Source: Hyphomicrobiaceae bacterium
GTDB lineage: Bacteria; Pseudomonadota; Alphaproteobacteria; Rhizobiales; JAKIUO01
NCBI GenBank assembly: GCA_021647535.1
Contig: JAKIUO010000076.1
Coordinates: 1-13,759, forward strand
Direction of reading: 5' to 3'
Length of the DNA: 13,759 nt
Shown here: positions 6,905 to 13,736 of the stretch, piece after piece
Position numbering within the stretch: position 1 is the stretch's first letter
How the letters are laid out: each line of letters begins with the position of its first letter
Notes under the pieces: model-generated
What the model saw: only the letters and a program-made list of their open reading frames with translations
What the model was told of the DNA's origin: nothing
Database searches by the model: none
Program-made: the position numbers and the translations under genes

Positions 6905-7573
6905 ATGAACAAACCGGCAATCATCTTTGATCTGGATGGCACCCTTGTGGATACCGCCCCCGATCTCATCCATACGCTGAACCACCTTCTGGTCCTTGAA
7001 GACTGCCCGCCAGCCCCGCACGCGCAGATGCGCGCCATGATTTCGCTCGGTGCCAAAGCCATGTTAAAAAAAGGCTTTGAGCTGGCCGACAAGGCAAAAA
7101 ACAGTAAACAACTCGACGAGCTGACCCAACAGTTTATTACCCATTATAGCGAAAATATCGCCGTTTACAGTCGCCCTTTTCCAGGGGTCATCAAAGCGCT
7201 TGATACCCTCAAAAACAACGGTCACCCGCTTGGCATCTGCACCAATAAGACCGAAGCCCTGTCAAAACAGCTGATTAACGCGCTGGTCATGGAGGATTTT
7301 TTCGGGGCCATTATCGGTGTGGATACACTGGATGTTAAAAAACCAGATCCCGGTCATATCCTTGGCACCATCAAAGCGCTTGGCGCCTCCCCGCAAACCG
7401 CTATTATGGTCGGCGACAGCGAAACCGATATTGTCGCCGCAAAAGCCGCCAATATTCCGGTTATTGCTGTTGATTTTGGCTATTCAATCGACCCGATTGC
7501 AAACTTTGCGCCCGATGCCATAATTTCAACCCATGAAGACCTTCTGCTAACGCTCTCTTCTTTCTTTTCTTGA
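6905..7573 (+). CDS. gph: Phosphoglycolate-phosphatase-type HAD hydrolase
   Basis: A 222-residue cytoplasmic HAD phosphatase, the usual length for Gph. Motif I is IFDLDGTLVDT (nucleophile Asp9, acid/base Asp11), motif II is CTNK (Thr113, Asn114), motif III is VKKPDPGH (Lys145/Lys146) and motif IV is GDSETD (170-175). The alpha-helical cap lies about at residues 15-85. Gph-type enzymes hydrolyse 2-phosphoglycolate from DNA repair or oxygenase side reactions; related HAD enzymes dephosphorylate other sugar phosphates, so substrate is inferred. No strong ribosome-binding site precedes ATG 6905. It is divergent from ppc and lies 59 nt upstream of the secreted-protein gene on the same strand, with no terminator between, so those two are probably co-transcribed. 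Confidence 0.85.
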   Translation: MNKPAIIFDLDGTLVDTAPDLIHTLNHLLVLEDCPPAPHAQMRAMISLGAKAMLKKGFELADKAKNSKQLDELTQQFITHYSENIAVYSRPFPGVIKALDTLKNNGHPLGICTNKTEALSKQLINALVMEDFFGAIIGVDTLDVKKPDPGHILGTIKALGASPQTAIMVGDSETDIVAAKAANIPVIAVDFGYSIDPIANFAPDAIISTHEDLLLTLSSFFS

Positions 7574-7632
7574 GGGGCGTTTTTAGGCTTTTCTTGATGA
7601 AGGTTTTTTGAACTTTGCAGGAACACGGCATC

Positions 7633-8574
7633 ATGATTTTTTCGCGGCTTCTCCAGTTGGCCCTGGTGGTGATGGCTCTGGCTGGCCCGTCAGCCCCGGC
7701 TTTTGCCCGTTTCATGCAGGCCAATAACAGCTTTGTGGTGCTTGATTTGCCTGAAAGCTTTCGCCCCGAACGCCGCTTTGCCGGTTTTTATTCCAAAGAA
7801 GCTGGTGCCACCATCATGGTTCTGGATCTGCCCCGCAATGCCTATGGACAGTTTACCAACCGCTTTGACAAGGAACTGGAGCACAAGGGCTATAGTGAAG
7901 TGCGCCAGAGCAAACTGCATGGCCGCAACGATGAGCACCTGTTTTTCTTTGCCCGCCAGCATACACCAGTTGGCCAGTTCGACAAATATCTGCTGATCAT
8001 TCGTGACGGGAAACGCGCCGCCTATGTCACCATTACCGTCAATCCCATCGAAAAAGTAGAAACGCCGCTCAGCTATATCGAGGCGCAAAACATTCTGGCA
8101 AAGGTCAAATTGTCAAATAAGCGCGCCGTCATCGACAAGCTCTACAACCTCACCTATCTCGGCCTCTTCAAGGAGCGCAACACCATTGTTGGCTCAACGA
8201 CAATTTACAGCCTGAAAAAACCCAAGGAACAGGCAAAGAGCAAGCCCCTGTTCGTCATTGCGCCCTCGCTCTCGCAACATAAAGTCGCCGACCTGGCGGG
8301 CACCGGGCGCGCCTTGATGGCCAAATTTTCGCGCTTTCGCGACATGAACCTCACTGCCGAAGAACAATTGAGTGTTGATGGCATGAAGGGCTATGGACTG
8401 TCAGGGTCGGCCATTAAAAAATCAAGTGGCCAGCGCGTTGGCGTTTATCAACTTGTGCTCGCCAATCCGGCTGGCGGCTATTTTCGCATTGTCGGCGTCG
8501 CCCCCCACAAAAAATTCGCCTTCTTCTTGCAGGAATTTCGCCAGATGGCTTCCAGCTTTCGCCTGAAAAAATAA
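7633..8574 (+). CDS. Secreted protein of unknown function, two-domain
   Basis: A 313-residue protein. The N-terminus MIFSRLLQLALVVMALAGPS is a signal peptide ending with a likely cleavage after APAFA (residue 25), so the mature protein is periplasmic or outer-surface. No lipobox cysteine is present. The mature part seems to have two similar alpha/beta halves (about 30-165 and 190-313): SFVVLDLPESF and LFVIAPSLSQ open each, and each ends in a strand-rich region (AAYVTITVN; FRIVGVAPHKKF). That suggests a duplicated DcrB/PsbP-like fold, an inference from pattern only. ATG 7633 is preceded by AGGAA at 9 nt; an upstream TTG at 7615 is in frame but unsupported. Confidence 0.8.
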   Translation: MIFSRLLQLALVVMALAGPSAPAFARFMQANNSFVVLDLPESFRPERRFAGFYSKEAGATIMVLDLPRNAYGQFTNRFDKELEHKGYSEVRQSKLHGRNDEHLFFFARQHTPVGQFDKYLLIIRDGKRAAYVTITVNPIEKVETPLSYIEAQNILAKVKLSNKRAVIDKLYNLTYLGLFKERNTIVGSTTIYSLKKPKEQAKSKPLFVIAPSLSQHKVADLAGTGRALMAKFSRFRDMNLTAEEQLSVDGMKGYGLSGSAIKKSSGQRVGVYQLVLANPAGGYFRIVGVAPHKKFAFFLQEFRQMASSFRLKK

Positions 8575-8656
8575 GAATATAGCCAGCGACTACAAACGCC
8601 TTGGCTGCTGACAGGTGAACCTCTTTGACCAGACAACGGCTTTTCGCAACCTTTTT

Positions 8657-8679
8657 TTGAGTATTTTTAGTATACTCAA
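8657..8679. promoter_or_regulatory. Inverted repeat, operator candidate upstream of the SPFH gene
   Basis: TTGAGTAT (8657-8664) and ATACTCAA (8672-8679) are perfect 8-bp arms around 7 nt. A TATACT hexamer (8671-8676) overlaps the right arm, so a repressor could cover a -10 box here. A second promoter-like pair, TTTCAA (8711-8716) and TATATA (8735-8740) with 18 nt spacing, lies closer to the SPFH start. The 196-nt gap between the secreted-protein gene and the SPFH gene shows nothing else clear. Confidence 0.42.
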
Positions 8680-8770
8680 CAGCTAATCCTCCCAAAACGC
8701 AAAAAAGCGGTTTCAAATGTGTCATTGTGGCTCATATATAGTGCAGACACACTTATTTGGGAGACCCCTC

Positions 8771-10546
8771 ATGCTTTATATACTGCTTGGAATACTGGTG
8801 ATTTCAATCGGCATTTTTCTATCCATGAAGCCGGATATAGGCGGCAAGGAGCTGGCGGGATTGCCCAACTTTTTATCCAGTAAACTGCTCGGTGGCTTGC
8901 TCATTCTGGCGGGGCTGGTGTCTTTTGCCCTGACCTCATTTGTGTTAATTGATTCACGCTCTGTTGGCCATCTCAAGCGTATTTACGCCTGGAACGAACT
9001 GCCTGAGGGTCGCATCATTGCGCTCGATGGTCAAAAAGGGCCTCAAGCCCGCGTGCTTGGCCCCGGCTTTCACTTCATGCCCTTTGTGCGCGTGCTTTAT
9101 AGCGTCGAACAGCTCCCGGTCATCACCATACCGGACGGTTCTTATGGGGCCATCACGGCGCTCGATGGCAAAACCATGCCCGAGGGCATGTTCATCGCCC
9201 CGGCCATTCCTGATGACAAAATGAACGAGGTGCTCAAAGCCAAAAATTTCATCACACAAGGCTGGTATCGTGGTCCCCAGGAGAGCGTTCTCAAACCGGG
9301 GCAATATCGTCTCAATAAATATTTGTTCAAAGTCACCACCAATACCGATTTGACAAAAGCCACCATCATTCCAGCAGGACACGTTGGTGTGGTCAAAAGC
9401 AATGTCAAAAAACCCGGTGCGCATTGCGTCAAGGAAAAAGTATCGGCTGCGAAAAGCCATGGCATCGAAGGCGCTCTGACCGTGCCGCTGGTGCCGCGCG
9501 GTTGCATTGGCATCTGGAAAGAGCCTTTGTTTCCCGGCGCTTACTACCTCAACCGACGCGCCTATCAGATCACCCTTGTCGATACCCGCGTGCGCACCTG
9601 GGAATATAAAGGCGGCTTCACCAAGCGCATTATTGACCTCTCTGTTGACCAGCAAGGCAATATCAAACAGCAAGAACGCACCGAACTGCACGAGGTCCCG
9701 CGAGGAGCAGCGGATCGCGCCGTCTTTGTCAAAATTGAAGGCTGGGATATCCCGCTAGAGTTGCGCGCGCTGGTGCAGATCCAGCCGGAAAATGCCCCCG
9801 TCGTTGTCGGGTCTGTCGGGGGGATCGACGAGGTTGAAGACCGTATTTTGACCCCGGCCATCCGCTCCATCGTGCGCAATGTGGCAGGCAGCAATATTTC
9901 CGTACCGCTCAAGAACGAGGACGGTACGCTGGTGACACCGCTGACTTACAAAAAGCGCCCGACCCGCGTGCTCGATCTGATCGACAATCGCGCCGCACTG
10001 GAGCGCACCATTGAAGATCAGATCAAGATCGAAGGACGCAAGGCCGGGGTCGAAATCAAGGAAATCCGTCTTGGCGAACCCTCCATTCCGCCCGAACTGC
10101 TGATCTCGCGCCTGCGCGTGCAACTAGCCGACCAGCTTTCCAACGCCTATGAACGCGAAACCCAGGCTCAGCAAAAACGCGTCGAAACGGAAAAAGCCCG
10201 CTCCACCGCCAACAAACAGCCCCAGCTGGTTTCCGCACAAATCGCCGTGCAGGTGGCCAACCAGCGCGAAAAAGAACGCGCCGCTCTGGGCCGCGCCGAA
10301 CGCCAGTTCCTCGAAGAACTGGCTCGGGGCCAGATGGCTCAGGCCAATGTGCTCGGGAAAGACCGCGTCGCCATGCTGCAAGCGCTGGAAAAGCTGCTGG
10401 CCACATTGGAGAAAAAACCAGAACTGGTCGGCCTCATCAGCCGCCTCGTGCCGCATACGGTTGTCGGAGATGGCGGTGGTCTTGCTGGCGCTGCTGCTAT
10501 TTTAGGAAACGCGTTTAATAGCACAGGCAAAAATACCAAGCCCTAA
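8771..10546 (+). CDS. Membrane-anchored SPFH/band 7 domain protein
   Basis: A 591-residue protein. Two N-terminal membrane helices (about 1-19 and 38-58) are followed by DSRSVGHLKRIYAW and a strand-rich region with three look-alike units around PGFHFMP (98), PGQYRLNKY (176) and PGAYYLNRR (255). A typical SPFH core follows (LRALVQIQPENAPVV, RILTPAIRSIVRNVAG, LERTIEDQIKIEGRKAGVEI, about 330-440). A long charged coiled coil comes next (about 446-555; QLADQLSNAYERETQAQQKR). The family forms large membrane-associated cages or microdomain scaffolds that organise or regulate other membrane proteins. The start at 8771 has GGGAG 7 nt upstream; the longer frame from 8717 is unsupported. No NfeD-type or FtsH-type partner gene lies next to it. 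Confidence 0.85.
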   Translation: MLYILLGILVISIGIFLSMKPDIGGKELAGLPNFLSSKLLGGLLILAGLVSFALTSFVLIDSRSVGHLKRIYAWNELPEGRIIALDGQKGPQARVLGPGFHFMPFVRVLYSVEQLPVITIPDGSYGAITALDGKTMPEGMFIAPAIPDDKMNEVLKAKNFITQGWYRGPQESVLKPGQYRLNKYLFKVTTNTDLTKATIIPAGHVGVVKSNVKKPGAHCVKEKVSAAKSHGIEGALTVPLVPRGCIGIWKEPLFPGAYYLNRRAYQITLVDTRVRTWEYKGGFTKRIIDLSVDQQGNIKQQERTELHEVPRGAADRAVFVKIEGWDIPLELRALVQIQPENAPVVVGSVGGIDEVEDRILTPAIRSIVRNVAGSNISVPLKNEDGTLVTPLTYKKRPTRVLDLIDNRAALERTIEDQIKIEGRKAGVEIKEIRLGEPSIPPELLISRLRVQLADQLSNAYERETQAQQKRVETEKARSTANKQPQLVSAQIAVQVANQREKERAALGRAERQFLEELARGQMAQANVLGKDRVAMLQALEKLLATLEKKPELVGLISRLVPHTVVGDGGGLAGAAAILGNAFNSTGKNTKP

Positions 10547-10659
10547 ACACGCCGCACCAATGAGCTAGCGCATTCGCCAGATGAAGATGTGACGTGCTTT
10601 TCGGGATACTGGTTTGCCAATTCGTTCAACAAATGTTAATATAATTTGTGGGGTGAACT

Positions 10660-10685
10660 GGCAAAACTCTTATTTGCCCTTTTTT
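10660..10685 (+). terminator. Intrinsic terminator after the SPFH gene
   Basis: GGCAAA (10660-10665) pairs with TTTGCC (10673-10678) around a 7-nt loop, followed by C and six T (10680-10685). It is 113 nt after the SPFH stop. A TATAAT at 10640-10645 lies just upstream, with TTGCCA 20 nt before it, so this hairpin could also act as an attenuator of a transcript starting near 10652. Confidence 0.55.
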
Positions 10686-10717
10686 ATAAAAAATCTGCAA
10701 AGTCCTTAAGCGCCTCC

Positions 10718-10746
10718 TTGTGTGTTTTGGGGGAGAGACAGATAAC
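10718..10746 (+). promoter_or_regulatory. Possible promoter of the DUF2147-like gene
   Basis: TTGTGT (10718-10723) and GATAAC (10741-10746) are 17 nt apart, downstream of the terminator at 10660 and about 20 nt from the expected start site before ATG 10774. Both hexamers are only moderate matches. Confidence 0.3.
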
Positions 10747-10773
10747 AATAATGCGAGAAGGTGAAAAACTATC

Positions 10774-11118
10774 ATGTCAATTAAAAAAGTTCTTGGAACC
10801 ATTATTACAGCTGCAGCCGTTACTGCATTTGTCAGCACCACCGCCATGGCCGGTGTTGCTGGTAAGTACAAGCGTCCAAATGGTAAAGGCGCAACCGTTT
10901 CCATGTGTGCTGGTGGGGGGCTGCGCGCTGTTGCTTCCAATGGCACAGTGATGTTCCGTTGCGCCAAAAAAGTTGGCCGTGTCTGGAAAAGCCCAAACAT
11001 GAAACATCCTGAATTCCCTGGCACCTTTAACGGCACGATCAGCAAAACCAGATCTGGCCTCAATGTCCAGGGTTGCTTTGGCCCGATCTGCCCTGCCGAA
11101 AACTGGAAGAAAAAATAA
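10774..11118 (+). CDS. Small secreted DUF2147-like protein
   Basis: A 114-residue protein with a clear signal peptide (MSIKKVLGTIITAAAVTAFV, cleavage likely after TAMA, residue 26), leaving about 88 mature residues. Four cysteines (MCAGG, FRCAKK, QGCFGP, ICPAEN) could form two disulfides, fitting the periplasm. The end, GTFNGTISKTRSGLNVQGCF then GPICPAENWK, resembles the C-terminal G-K-L-x-V-x-GC...LC..xxW pattern of DUF2147 (COG4731). The N-terminal GVAGKYKRPNGKGATVSMC matches its W-x-T-x-x-GKAxV start; the middle is shorter than usual. Function is unknown; DUF2147 proteins are often linked to envelope stress. AAGG at 10758-10761 is a distant ribosome-binding site (12 nt). Confidence 0.75.
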   Translation: MSIKKVLGTIITAAAVTAFVSTTAMAGVAGKYKRPNGKGATVSMCAGGGLRAVASNGTVMFRCAKKVGRVWKSPNMKHPEFPGTFNGTISKTRSGLNVQGCFGPICPAENWKKK

Positions 11119-11119
11119 T

Positions 11120-11162
11120 CCAGCCTGACAGAGCCTCCTCAAAAAGGCTCTGGCTCTGCTGG
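11120..11162. repeat. Two-tier hairpin after the DUF2147-like gene
   Basis: CCAGC (11120-11124) pairs with GCTGG (11158-11162), and inside it CAGAGCC (11129-11135) pairs with GGCTCTG (11146-11152). It starts 2 nt after the stop codon and has no T-run, so it probably protects the mRNA 3' end rather than terminating; the true terminator follows at 11177. Confidence 0.5.
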
Positions 11163-11176
11163 ACGAAAGACCAAAC

Positions 11177-11220
11177 AAAACCCCGCTGCCCCTGATGATG
11201 TTCGGGCAGCGGGGTTTTTT
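11177..11220. terminator. Strong bidirectional intrinsic terminator
   Basis: CCCCGCTGCCC (11181-11191) pairs perfectly with GGGCAGCGGGG (11204-11214) around 12 nt. AAAA at 11177-11180 precedes it and six T at 11215-11220 follow it. On the plus strand it ends the DUF2147-like transcript. On the minus strand the A-run becomes a short T-run that could also stop read-through from the converging sdhB. Confidence 0.88.
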
Positions 11221-11252
11221 CGTATATCAATGCTGGTTTGCTTCGCAAGCGA

Positions 11253-11385
11253 ACTGGCCCCGTCGCCTAGCGAGTTTGAGCATGAATTGAATGGCCCCGG
11301 AAGAACTCCCCTCCCATTTTAAATTTCAAAAAGAAGGGGGGTTGGGGGAAGACTTTCCCCAAGTGGGTCTAGGCGACAGCCCAGT
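11253..11385. repeat. MITE-like or intergenic repeat element with terminal inverted repeats
   Basis: GTCGCCTAG (11262-11270) and CTAGGCGAC (11369-11377) are perfect inverted repeats. The match extends imperfectly outward, ACTGGC at the left edge against GCCCAGT at the right edge, giving an element of about 133 bp with no coding content. Inside, GGGGAA/TTCCCC forms a further small stem near 11346-11360. The segment 11254-11297 recurs in opposite orientation at 13484-13526. This fills most of the gap between the terminator at 11177 and the sdhB stop. Mobility is inferred from shape only. Confidence 0.5.
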
Positions 11386-11405
11386 CGCAACAGCGAACAG
11401 CTGGC

Positions 11406-12212
11406 TCAGGTCTGGCGCTCAATCATCATTTTCTTGATCTCGGAGATGGCCTTGGCCGGATTAAGACCTTTTGGACAGGTTTTTGTACAATTCAAAATGG
11501 TATGACAGCGATAAAGTCGAAACGGATCTTCGATGCGGTCAAGCCGCTGACCTTTGAGTTCGTCACGACTGTCAATGAGCCAGCGATAGGCCTGCAGCAA
11601 AACGGCTGGCCCCAGATAGCGATCGCCATTCCACCAATAGCTCGGGCAGGCCGTCGAGCAGGCCCCACACAAAATGCACTCATATAAGCCATCAAGCTGA
11701 GCACGCTCCTCGCGAGACTGTCGCCATTCATGCTGCGGCTCAGGCGTTTCTGTGCGCAAAAATGGCGTAATATTAGCGTGTTGAGCAAAAAAATCGCTCA
11801 TATCAGGCACCAGATCCTTGACGACAGAGAGATGCGGCAGCGGGTAAATACCGATATGCCCTTTAAAGTCAGAGATGCTGGTGGTGCAGGCCAGCGTATT
11901 CAGCCCCTTGATATTCATGGCGCACGAACCACAAACACCCTCGCGGCACGAGCGCCGGAAGGTCAGCGTCGGGTCAATCTCGTTCTTGATTTTAAGCAGT
12001 GCATCAAGCACCATCGGCCCACAATCGTTCAGATCGAGCGTATAAATATCAAGGCGCGGTGGCTCGCCTTTTTCAGGATCGTAGCGATAAACATGAAATT
12101 CCTTCAGGTCCGCCTTGCGTTTTGAGCGCCCTGCTTCAGACATATCCTTGAGCTGCGGCCACTTCTTGCCTTTGCCAACCCGGGAGTTTTTAGGAAGTCT
12201 CAACTGAACCAT
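11406..12212 (-). CDS. sdhB: Succinate dehydrogenase iron-sulfur subunit
   Basis: A 268-residue electron-transfer subunit of respiratory complex II, on the cytoplasmic face of the inner membrane. It carries electrons from FAD in SdhA to quinone at SdhC/SdhD. All cluster ligands are present. [2Fe-2S] uses RRSCREGVCGSC with Cys89, 94, 97 and 109. [4Fe-4S] and [3Fe-4S] use CILCGACSTACP (Cys179, 182, 185, 189) and CHTILNCTKTCPKG (Cys236, 242, 246). LPKNSRV at the start is typical of alphaproteobacterial SdhB, supporting ATG 12212; GGGG lies 8 nt upstream. Unusually, the 350 nt upstream hold repeats and then a divergent gene, so sdhA is not adjacent on that side. Confidence 0.97.
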   Translation of the reverse strand: MVQLRLPKNSRVGKGKKWPQLKDMSEAGRSKRKADLKEFHVYRYDPEKGEPPRLDIYTLDLNDCGPMVLDALLKIKNEIDPTLTFRRSCREGVCGSCAMNIKGLNTLACTTSISDFKGHIGIYPLPHLSVVKDLVPDMSDFFAQHANITPFLRTETPEPQHEWRQSREERAQLDGLYECILCGACSTACPSYWWNGDRYLGPAVLLQAYRWLIDSRDELKGQRLDRIEDPFRLYRCHTILNCTKTCPKGLNPAKAISEIKKMMIERQT

Positions 12213-12245
12213 ATTGCCAACCCCGTTATATATCCACCGCTTTAT

Positions 12246-12261
12246 AACCGCTCACGCGGTT
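12246..12261. promoter_or_regulatory. Short hairpin in the sdhB leader
   Basis: AACCGC (12246-12251) pairs with GCGGTT (12256-12261) around TCAC. It lies 34-49 nt upstream of sdhB. It could be an operator or an mRNA leader hairpin; I see no clear sdhB promoter hexamers beside it. Confidence 0.35.
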
Positions 12262-12267
12262 TGTCTT

Positions 12268-12323
12268 CGCCAGCCTCTTTTTCTCTCTGCGAGGCTTGGC
12301 GTCTTGACAGACAGTCTTGGGGA
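12268..12323. repeat. Hairpin-bearing intergenic repeat, copy upstream of sdhB
   Basis: CGCCAGCCTC (12268-12277) pairs with GAGGCTTGGCG (12291-12301) with one bulge. From 12281 to 12323 the sequence is a diverged copy of 13431-13474: both carry TTCTCTGCGAGGCT, then GGCG, then TTGGGGA. The element fills part of the 351-nt gap between sdhB and the hydrolase gene. Confidence 0.55.
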
Positions 12324-12389
12324 GTTCTTGGTTGCACTACCGCTTCGCTATTTGAGTGCTCTTCCCCAAACCCCACTACAATATGGGGT

Positions 12390-12408
12390 GCAGGGGATCA
12401 TCCCCTGC
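12390..12408. promoter_or_regulatory. 19-bp perfect palindrome between sdhB and the hydrolase gene
   Basis: GCAGGGGAT (12390-12398) and ATCCCCTGC (12400-12408) are exact reverse complements around a single C. It lies in the divergent intergenic region, 156 nt before the hydrolase start, so it could be an operator or part of the neighbouring repeat. A TTGACA at 12507-12512 may be a -35 box for the hydrolase but lacks a good -10. The rest of 12409-12563 shows nothing else I can identify. Confidence 0.42.
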
Positions 12409-12563
12409 TGCTGTCCGCATAGGACATCTGCCTGACAGACCAGTTTGGGCCGGCGAGGACTGCAGCCTCACAATTTATTGAATAAATAATAGACTGATAA
12501 CTGCGTTTGACAATGATAAAGTTTGAAAATACGCGAAGTGGCCCAAATGCAAGGATCAATATT

Positions 12564-13385
12564 ATGTGTACCATTTTTGGATGTGGTGATGACGACAAAA
12601 CCCCCAAACCGGACTTGAGCAATGAAGACCGGCGCTCTTTTATCAAAGGCGCAATTGCTCTGCCGCTGGCCACCGTGCTGGCCTATCCCGAGCTGGCCGG
12701 AGCGGCAGCCAGCAGCACCACGCCGATCAGCGTCAAACTGCCCGGCGGCGGCGAGGTCAAAGGCGTCGTTGCCCTGCCCGCCAAACTACCTGCGCCAACC
12801 GTTTTGCTGGTGCATGAATGGTGGGGCCTTAACGACCAGATCAAAAGCGTTGCCGCCGAGTTCGCCAAACAGGGCTATTTGGCCGTGGCGGTTGATCTCT
12901 ATAATGGCGATGTCACCAGCAATAGCGACACGGCCCGCCGCCTGATGCGCAATGTCGATAAAGATTTAGCCACCAGACAGATCAAGGCGATGGCCGACTG
13001 GATGCGCACCCACAAGAACAGCACCGGCAAGGTCGGCACAGTCGGCTGGTGCTTTGGCGGCGGCTGGTCGCTCAATTGTTCGATGGTCACGCCGGTTGAT
13101 GCCACCATCATCTATTATGGCCATGTCAAACGCTCTGCCAAGCAGCTGACCAATCTCAAGGGGCCGGTTCTGGCGCATTTTGCCACCAAAGACAAATGGA
13201 TCAACAAAGCGATGGTCGAAGGCTTTGAGGCTGAAATGAAAAAAGCCGGAAAAACGGACCTCACCGTTCACTGGTATGAGGCCAACCACGCCTTCGCCAA
13301 TCCGTCGAGCGCCCGCTATGATCAAAAAGATGCCGCGCTGGCCTGGCAACGCACTCTCGAATTTTACAAGAAACATCTGGGGTAG
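12564..13385 (+). CDS. Tat-exported dienelactone hydrolase family protein
   Basis: A 273-residue alpha/beta hydrolase. After a polar start (MCTIFGCGDDDKTPKPDLSN) comes a twin-arginine signal, DRRSFIKGAIALPLATVLAY (Arg23-Arg24), with cleavage probably near AGA|AAS, so the folded enzyme is exported. The catalytic triad fits the dienelactone hydrolase family: nucleophile Cys163 in VGWCFGGG, Asp210 in FATKDKWI, His242 in EANHAFAN. VLLVHEWWGLNDQIKS supplies the oxyanion-hole loop. Family members cleave dienelactones or other esters; substrate here is unknown. ATG 12564 has AAGGA 8 nt upstream; the longer frame from 12507 lacks a ribosome-binding site. Possible terminating structure: the repeat hairpin at 13420-13450. 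Confidence 0.88.
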   Translation: MCTIFGCGDDDKTPKPDLSNEDRRSFIKGAIALPLATVLAYPELAGAAASSTTPISVKLPGGGEVKGVVALPAKLPAPTVLLVHEWWGLNDQIKSVAAEFAKQGYLAVAVDLYNGDVTSNSDTARRLMRNVDKDLATRQIKAMADWMRTHKNSTGKVGTVGWCFGGGWSLNCSMVTPVDATIIYYGHVKRSAKQLTNLKGPVLAHFATKDKWINKAMVEGFEAEMKKAGKTDLTVHWYEANHAFANPSSARYDQKDAALAWQRTLEFYKKHLG

Positions 13386-13419
13386 CTTCGCCCCACAATT
13401 GCCCTAACAAGCATGTCCT

Positions 13420-13526
13420 CGCCGGCCATTTATTCTCTGCGAGGCTGGCGCCTTGTGCCGACACGCATTGGGGACCAGTCCCAGGGCCATTCAATTCTCG
13501 CGCAACTCGCTGCGCGACGGGGCCAG
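13420..13526. repeat. Intergenic repeat region with copies of both repeat types
   Basis: CGCCGGCC (13420-13427) pairs with GGCTGGCG (13443-13450) with one G-T wobble. Segment 13431-13474 is the diverged copy of 12281-12323. Segment 13484-13526 is the inverted copy of 11254-11297: both contain GGGCCATTCAATTC and GCGACGGGGCCAG. The two repeat types seen separately elsewhere are side by side here, so the element appears to be composite. Confidence 0.58.
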
Positions 13527-13597
13527 CCCCGAACCACGCAAACGGGCCACCCTTGTATGTTGAATTTGGGTCGGATTTCATGTTGAAATTGATCTGC

Positions 13598-13734
13598 GAC
13601 AACCAGGTCTTATCCCCCCGGTTGTCACAGGACGTGGCGGGCCGTGGCACCCTTGGTGGCAAGCACCGTTTTGGAGCTTGGTCGCCTCGTCCTTTCCCAT
13701 CGAAGATCTGAACAGATGACAGGGAGGAAGTCCC
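13598..13734 (+). promoter_or_regulatory. Structured 5' leader candidate, unrecognised
   Basis: Successive stems precede the start at 13737. GACAACC/GGTTGTC pairs 13598-13604 with 13620-13626. A long arm pairs GGACG.GGCG (13630-13639) with CGCC.CGTCC (13683-13692), extended by CC/GG further in. ATCTG/CAGAT lies at 13706-13717. GGGA/TCCC (13722-13725, 13731-13734) would hold part of the ribosome-binding site AGGGAGGA. The pattern suggests RNA-level control, but it matches no riboswitch class I can name. Confidence 0.38.
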
Positions 13735-13736
13735 GT

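Noticed and set aside
8954..9691. 245-codon minus-strand open frame
   Set aside because: It is antisense to the SPFH gene and resembles no protein family.
11333..11350. G-quadruplex from the G-runs near 11335-11350
   Set aside because: Only two long G-runs lie close together; a four-run quadruplex would need splitting them into two-G pieces.
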